This document shows, piece by piece, positions 61,198 to 64,000 of a stretch of 64,000 bases of DNA. Made by a program: the position numbers and the translations under genes. The notes beneath the pieces are model-generated. The model was not told the DNA's origin. It searched no databases and was given only the letters and a program-made list of their open reading frames with translations. Source of the stretch: Thereva unica (taxonomy: Eukaryota; Arthropoda; Insecta; Diptera; Therevidae). How positions within the stretch are numbered: position 1 is the first letter of the stretch; every line of letters begins with the position of its first letter. The stretch spans positions 62,001 through 126,000 of the forward strand of contig CATLJY010000073.1 in assembly GCA_949987705.1 (NCBI GenBank), written 5' to 3'.

Positions 61198-62252
61198 GAA
61201 TACCTTACATACACTTTCGACTTTGCTGAACGCGTATTGTGAAAAATTCCAAATAAATTTTTACCAACAAATGTCAAATAGTCTGGGCTGTATTGTTTTT
61301 GTTAACGACAAAAATAGTTCCGCTATGGCTCAGGGTTTAATTTCATGCAATTTATTTATTCCATTAAATAAAATTGACTAAATTCTGCATGCGGATGTAC
61401 AAGTAAAATGTATTTTATGTACTATAACGTATTATAACTACTATTACTTCTAATGTAATTTGAATTGAGACTTTATTTTGTTTAAGGGAAAATGTGACAT
61501 TGTGCGCCACTCTTTAATTTTTGCTATTTGTTTTTTGGTTTTGCAACGGAACGAAATTTTCTTTGTTTTCGTGAACGCTAAATTTACATTATTGAAATTT
61601 TATGATTTTTTTTAAAACACTATGTTTAATTGAAATGAAAAATTTTTGATTGAACAGATTTATTCTTCTAAATTTTTAATATTTTTCTCGTTTTTTTTTG
61701 TAATCACTGCGATGTGATATTTTAAAGTCCGTTTTTGTTTTGCTGTCCCCTTTGTTTTAAACGAATTCGGTGTCTATTGTCTTTGCAGGTTTCTACCAAT
61801 TTTTTTTGCCATTGCTGTTTTGTGTAACTTGCCTAAAAAATTTTAATAAATTTTATGTAATTTAAATTCAATTTGATGATTTTATTGGAAATCTACTTAG
61901 CTTTTAAATAATGTATTTCTTAATTCCTAATTGTGTTTTTCGTTTCCTTTGATGATTGCGCCTGTTGATTGCTGCATGGAGTCCGATTTTATTTCTGGAT
62001 GGTTGATTCCGTCCGTATCGCTATGTTTTTTAACCATCCTTTTGTTTGGTTTACGTTTTGTTTCCCTTTAATTGTTAAAGCTGCTATTTGTGTTGACCTG
62101 ATTATTTGGTGTTATATTAGGATTTATTTTTTTTTTTGTTTTTTTTTTTTTTAAACTATAGGTTTTTTGTTTTTTAGTATAACTTTTTTTCACTTTTCCA
62201 TTTTTATATGCCCAATTTTCTTTTGTTATAGTTTAACATTATAATATTGTTA
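61198..62252. other. G2 leader, T-rich, no gene
   Basis: Frames of about 60 codons (61,196-61,381 and 61,969-62,154) have no recognisable motif. A T-rich stretch lies near 62,126-62,152. This should be untranslated leader between the G2 5' LTR and gag. Confidence 0.5.
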
Positions 62253-62269
62253 AATCGGGGTCAACATTT
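62253..62269 (-). other. G2 primer-binding-like site
   Basis: The minus strand after the LTR reads AATGTTGACCCCGATTTA; TGTTGACCCCGA differs from the tRNA-Trp site start (TGGTGACCCCGA) at one base and diverges afterwards. Tentative. Confidence 0.4.
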
Positions 62270-62434
62270 GTTGTTATCGCCGGTGCCTTATGCCCGTCGC
62301 GATCAACATATTAATTTCCTCGCGTCGTTGGCTTCCGGCGGGCTGTCGGCACTCTTGCCAACCTCTGCGTCGGCGGATGGTAGCTTTTTTAGACAGCGGT
62401 TACATCCGCTAAGGTGGTGGTCACAGCCGCCACA
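62270..62434 (-). repeat. G2 5' LTR, 165 bp, internally deleted
   Basis: Same ends as 46,874-47,144 but about 106 bases shorter: it lacks the part from ATATGTTTAAACAAG to GAGAGACCTTTT. Confidence 0.9.
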
Positions 62435-63739
62435 GTGACTATAGGTGATTCTTTTCCATTGCCAAATATAAACGAAATACTCGATCAGTTGGGAAATTGC
62501 AAATATTTCACGACATTGGACTTAACGTCCGGGTTTCATCAAATTCCAATGAAAGAGGAGGATAAATGTAAAACAGCTTTCAGTACCCCCTATGGGCATT
62601 ATGAATTTAATCGTATGCCTTTTGGTCTGAAATCTGCACCAAGTCGCTTCTAGAGGTTGATGAGCTCCGTTTTGCTCGGATATCAATCTATTAAATGTTT
62701 TATTTATATAGATGATATAGTAATCTATGCGAAAAGCCTAAAAGATCATGAAGAGAAATGTACTGAGATGTGCAAATGCACTGAGATGTGCAAATTTAAA
62801 GTTACAACCTGGAAAGTGTGAGTTTCTTAGAAAAGAGGTATGTATCTTATTTAGGACACGTTATTACTAATGACGGCGTAAAACCCGATCCGAAGAAGAT
62901 ATAAGCTATAAAACGAATTGGCTATCCCAAAAATGAAAAGGAAATAAAAAGCTTCCTTGGAATGTTGGGATATTACAGGAAATTTATTCCTAATTTTAGT
63001 AAGAAAGCAATTCCTTTAACAAAGCTATTGAAAAGGGATTACCGTTTTGAATGGGGTCCTGAACAAATTCAAAGTTTCGAAAGTTTGAAAGAAAAGTTAA
63101 TGGAGGAACCTATCCTACAGTATCCTGACTTTAAAAAACAATTCATTATAACAACGGATGCAAGTAATGATGCGATAGGCGGAGTACTATCACAGAAAAC
63201 TGATACAGGTACGGAGTTACCAATTAGTTATATTAGTAGAACTTTAAATTCTGCAGAAAAAAATTATAGTGCCACTGAAAAGGAGTGACTCGGTATAGTG
63301 TGGGCTGTAAAGCAATTTAGACCTTATGTTATATGGACGGAGATTCCAAATACATACCGATCATAAGCCATTGCTATGGTTGTTTAACGTTAAAGATCCA
63401 GGATCTAGGTTAATACGGTGGAAGCTGAAACTTGAGGAATATGAGTATGAAATTAAATACATTAAAGGAAAGGAAAATTATGTTGCTGACGCATTAAGTA
63501 GAAACGTAAAAGCTTTTAAGAAAAGAAAAAGCAATAAGAAGGGTTCAGGAAATTTAGACAATAATAACGAAATTGAAGAACATGAAGATAATCAGGAAAA
63601 TAATATTGAGAAATCTGTAAGCAGTCAGGAACAGGATAAGAACACTGAAAATGTTATGGTACAACCAAAGGAAGGAAGCAGTGAAATTGTCAACAATGAC
63701 ATGTTCTACTCGAACACAAAAGTGTGCAAAATCATCTGA
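62435..63739 (+). pseudogene. pol: G1 reverse transcriptase (rest) and RNase H
   Basis: RT resumes after G2 with [40 protein letters not shown] and [15 protein letters not shown], then a TAG at 62,651. The palm box IYIDDIVIYAK is in a following frame near 62,705. Further breaks lead to MLGYYRKFIPNFSKKAIPLT (62,962), RNase H FIITTDASNDAIGGVLSQKT and, after a TGA near 63,287 and a shift, [20 protein letters not shown] and [20 protein letters not shown]. An acidic Gln/Glu/Asn-rich linker runs to a stop at 63,739. Integrase is not reached. Confidence 0.9.
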
Positions 63740-64000
63740 TTATCGGTGACATAAATATATTGATCTTTTACATGAAAGTGCAAAAATTAATAATTATATC
63801 AATATTTACTATGAAAATGGTTATCATTCTTTTATCAATCTTCCGACGAGAGTAACAAGCGAAAGCGCAACTTGTATTGATCATATTTTTGGTAAATTAA
63901 ATGAAAATGTTAAAGTCTTCCCAATGATATATGACAACGGCATTACAGATCACTTTTCGACTATTTTATTTTTGGAATTAGAAAACAAAAACAATGTCAA
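63735..64000 (+). pseudogene. LINE endonuclease fragment at the window edge
   Basis: LIIGDINI and, one frame over, DLLHESAKINNYINIYYENG, then INLPTRVTSESATCIDHIF and DNGITDHFSTILFLELENK are the second half of an apurinic-type LINE endonuclease (GD.N, SDH-like TDHF). It starts abruptly where G1 pol stops, as expected for a 5'-truncated LINE, and continues beyond 64,000. One frame break near 63,755. Confidence 0.75.

Larger units (their letters stand above)
46874..62434 (-). mobile_element. G2: Ty3/gypsy LTR retrotransposon inserted in G1 RT
   Basis: GTGAC occurs on both sides (46,869-46,873 and 62,435-62,439). The LTR ends are TGTTGTTATCGCC and GCCGCCACA on the plus strand. The minus-strand order is 5' LTR (62,270-62,434), primer-like site, long leader (with minisatellite element and LINE), gag (53.9-53.0 kb), protease, RT, RNase H, integrase (to 49.9 kb), a repeat, polypurine tract and 3' LTR. 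It contains many lesions. Removing it rejoins G1 RT from LNDVT to [13 protein letters not shown]. Confidence 0.92.
23381..63730 (+). mobile_element. G1: Ty3/gypsy LTR retrotransposon inserted in BEL1, heavily nested
   Basis: G1 starts at TGTTATAAATGC directly after GCGCC of BEL1 integrase. Its parts, in order, are: 5' LTR (with piggyBac A inside), leader (with a hAT MITE), gag in three pieces (26,171-26,227; 39,808-40,345; 45,327-45,852), protease and first RT half (45,853-46,873), and RT end to RNase H (62,440-63,739). The frame continues across each insertion, which shows the pieces are one element. Its own length without insertions would be about 5 kb to the point where it stops. Integrase and the 3' LTR are not in the window; near 63,730 a LINE fragment takes over. 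Confidence 0.85.

Overview
The window reads as repeat-dense heterochromatin-like DNA from an arthropod, most likely an insect. The basis is the mix of families: BEL/Pao and Ty3/gypsy LTR retrotransposons with insect-style gag and pol, piggyBac and hAT transposons, Jockey/R1-like LINEs, AT-rich spacers, and a DUF4806-like gene with short GT-AG introns. I see no single-copy host gene, no rRNA gene and no functional tRNA gene. Nearly every recognisable coding region belongs to a mobile element, and most are broken.

Bases 1-17,400 are a patchwork. It holds a 65-base gap, a gypsy pol relic, an inverted gag piece next to a tRNA-Trp primer site and a possible LTR, a degenerate microsatellite, a 108-bp satellite, a PHD-finger LINE ORF1 relic, a non-autonomous element filled with a 128-bp minisatellite, LINE relics at about 7.2-8.4, 10.1-10.8 and 11.2-13.6 kb, a 1,569-bp hAT element with a perfect 8-bp target duplication, and several fold-back elements.

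From 17,426 to the right edge the DNA is a set of insertions within insertions. A plus-strand BEL/Pao element (BEL1) is cut in its integrase by a plus-strand Ty3/gypsy element (G1, from 23,381 to about 63,730). G1 carries a deleted piggyBac in its 5' LTR, a hAT MITE in its leader, and a piggyBac-like element in gag at 26,228-39,807. That piggyBac-like element itself contains a pogo-like MITE and a complete 10.8-kb BEL/Pao element (BEL2). G1 gag also holds a 4,977-bp DNA transposon with a complete 649-codon transposase and a five-exon DUF4806-like gene. The G1 reverse transcriptase is split by a minus-strand gypsy element (G2, 46,874-62,434), whose leader holds a minisatellite element split by an apparently intact PHD-finger LINE. 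Target duplications (GCGCC left half only, TTAA, GTTTTAAC, TA, GTCAT, TTAG, GTGAC) or frame continuity across the insertion define most layers.

The items most worth following are the two-gene transposon at 40,346-45,322, the PIF1/Helitron-type helicase fragment lying antisense in the BEL2 leader, the correctly phased A AAA AAC frameshift site between LINE ORF1 and ORF2, and the nearly identical 1.2-kb tandem duplication at 46,716-49,147. Family assignments come from reading motifs by eye; no database search was run.
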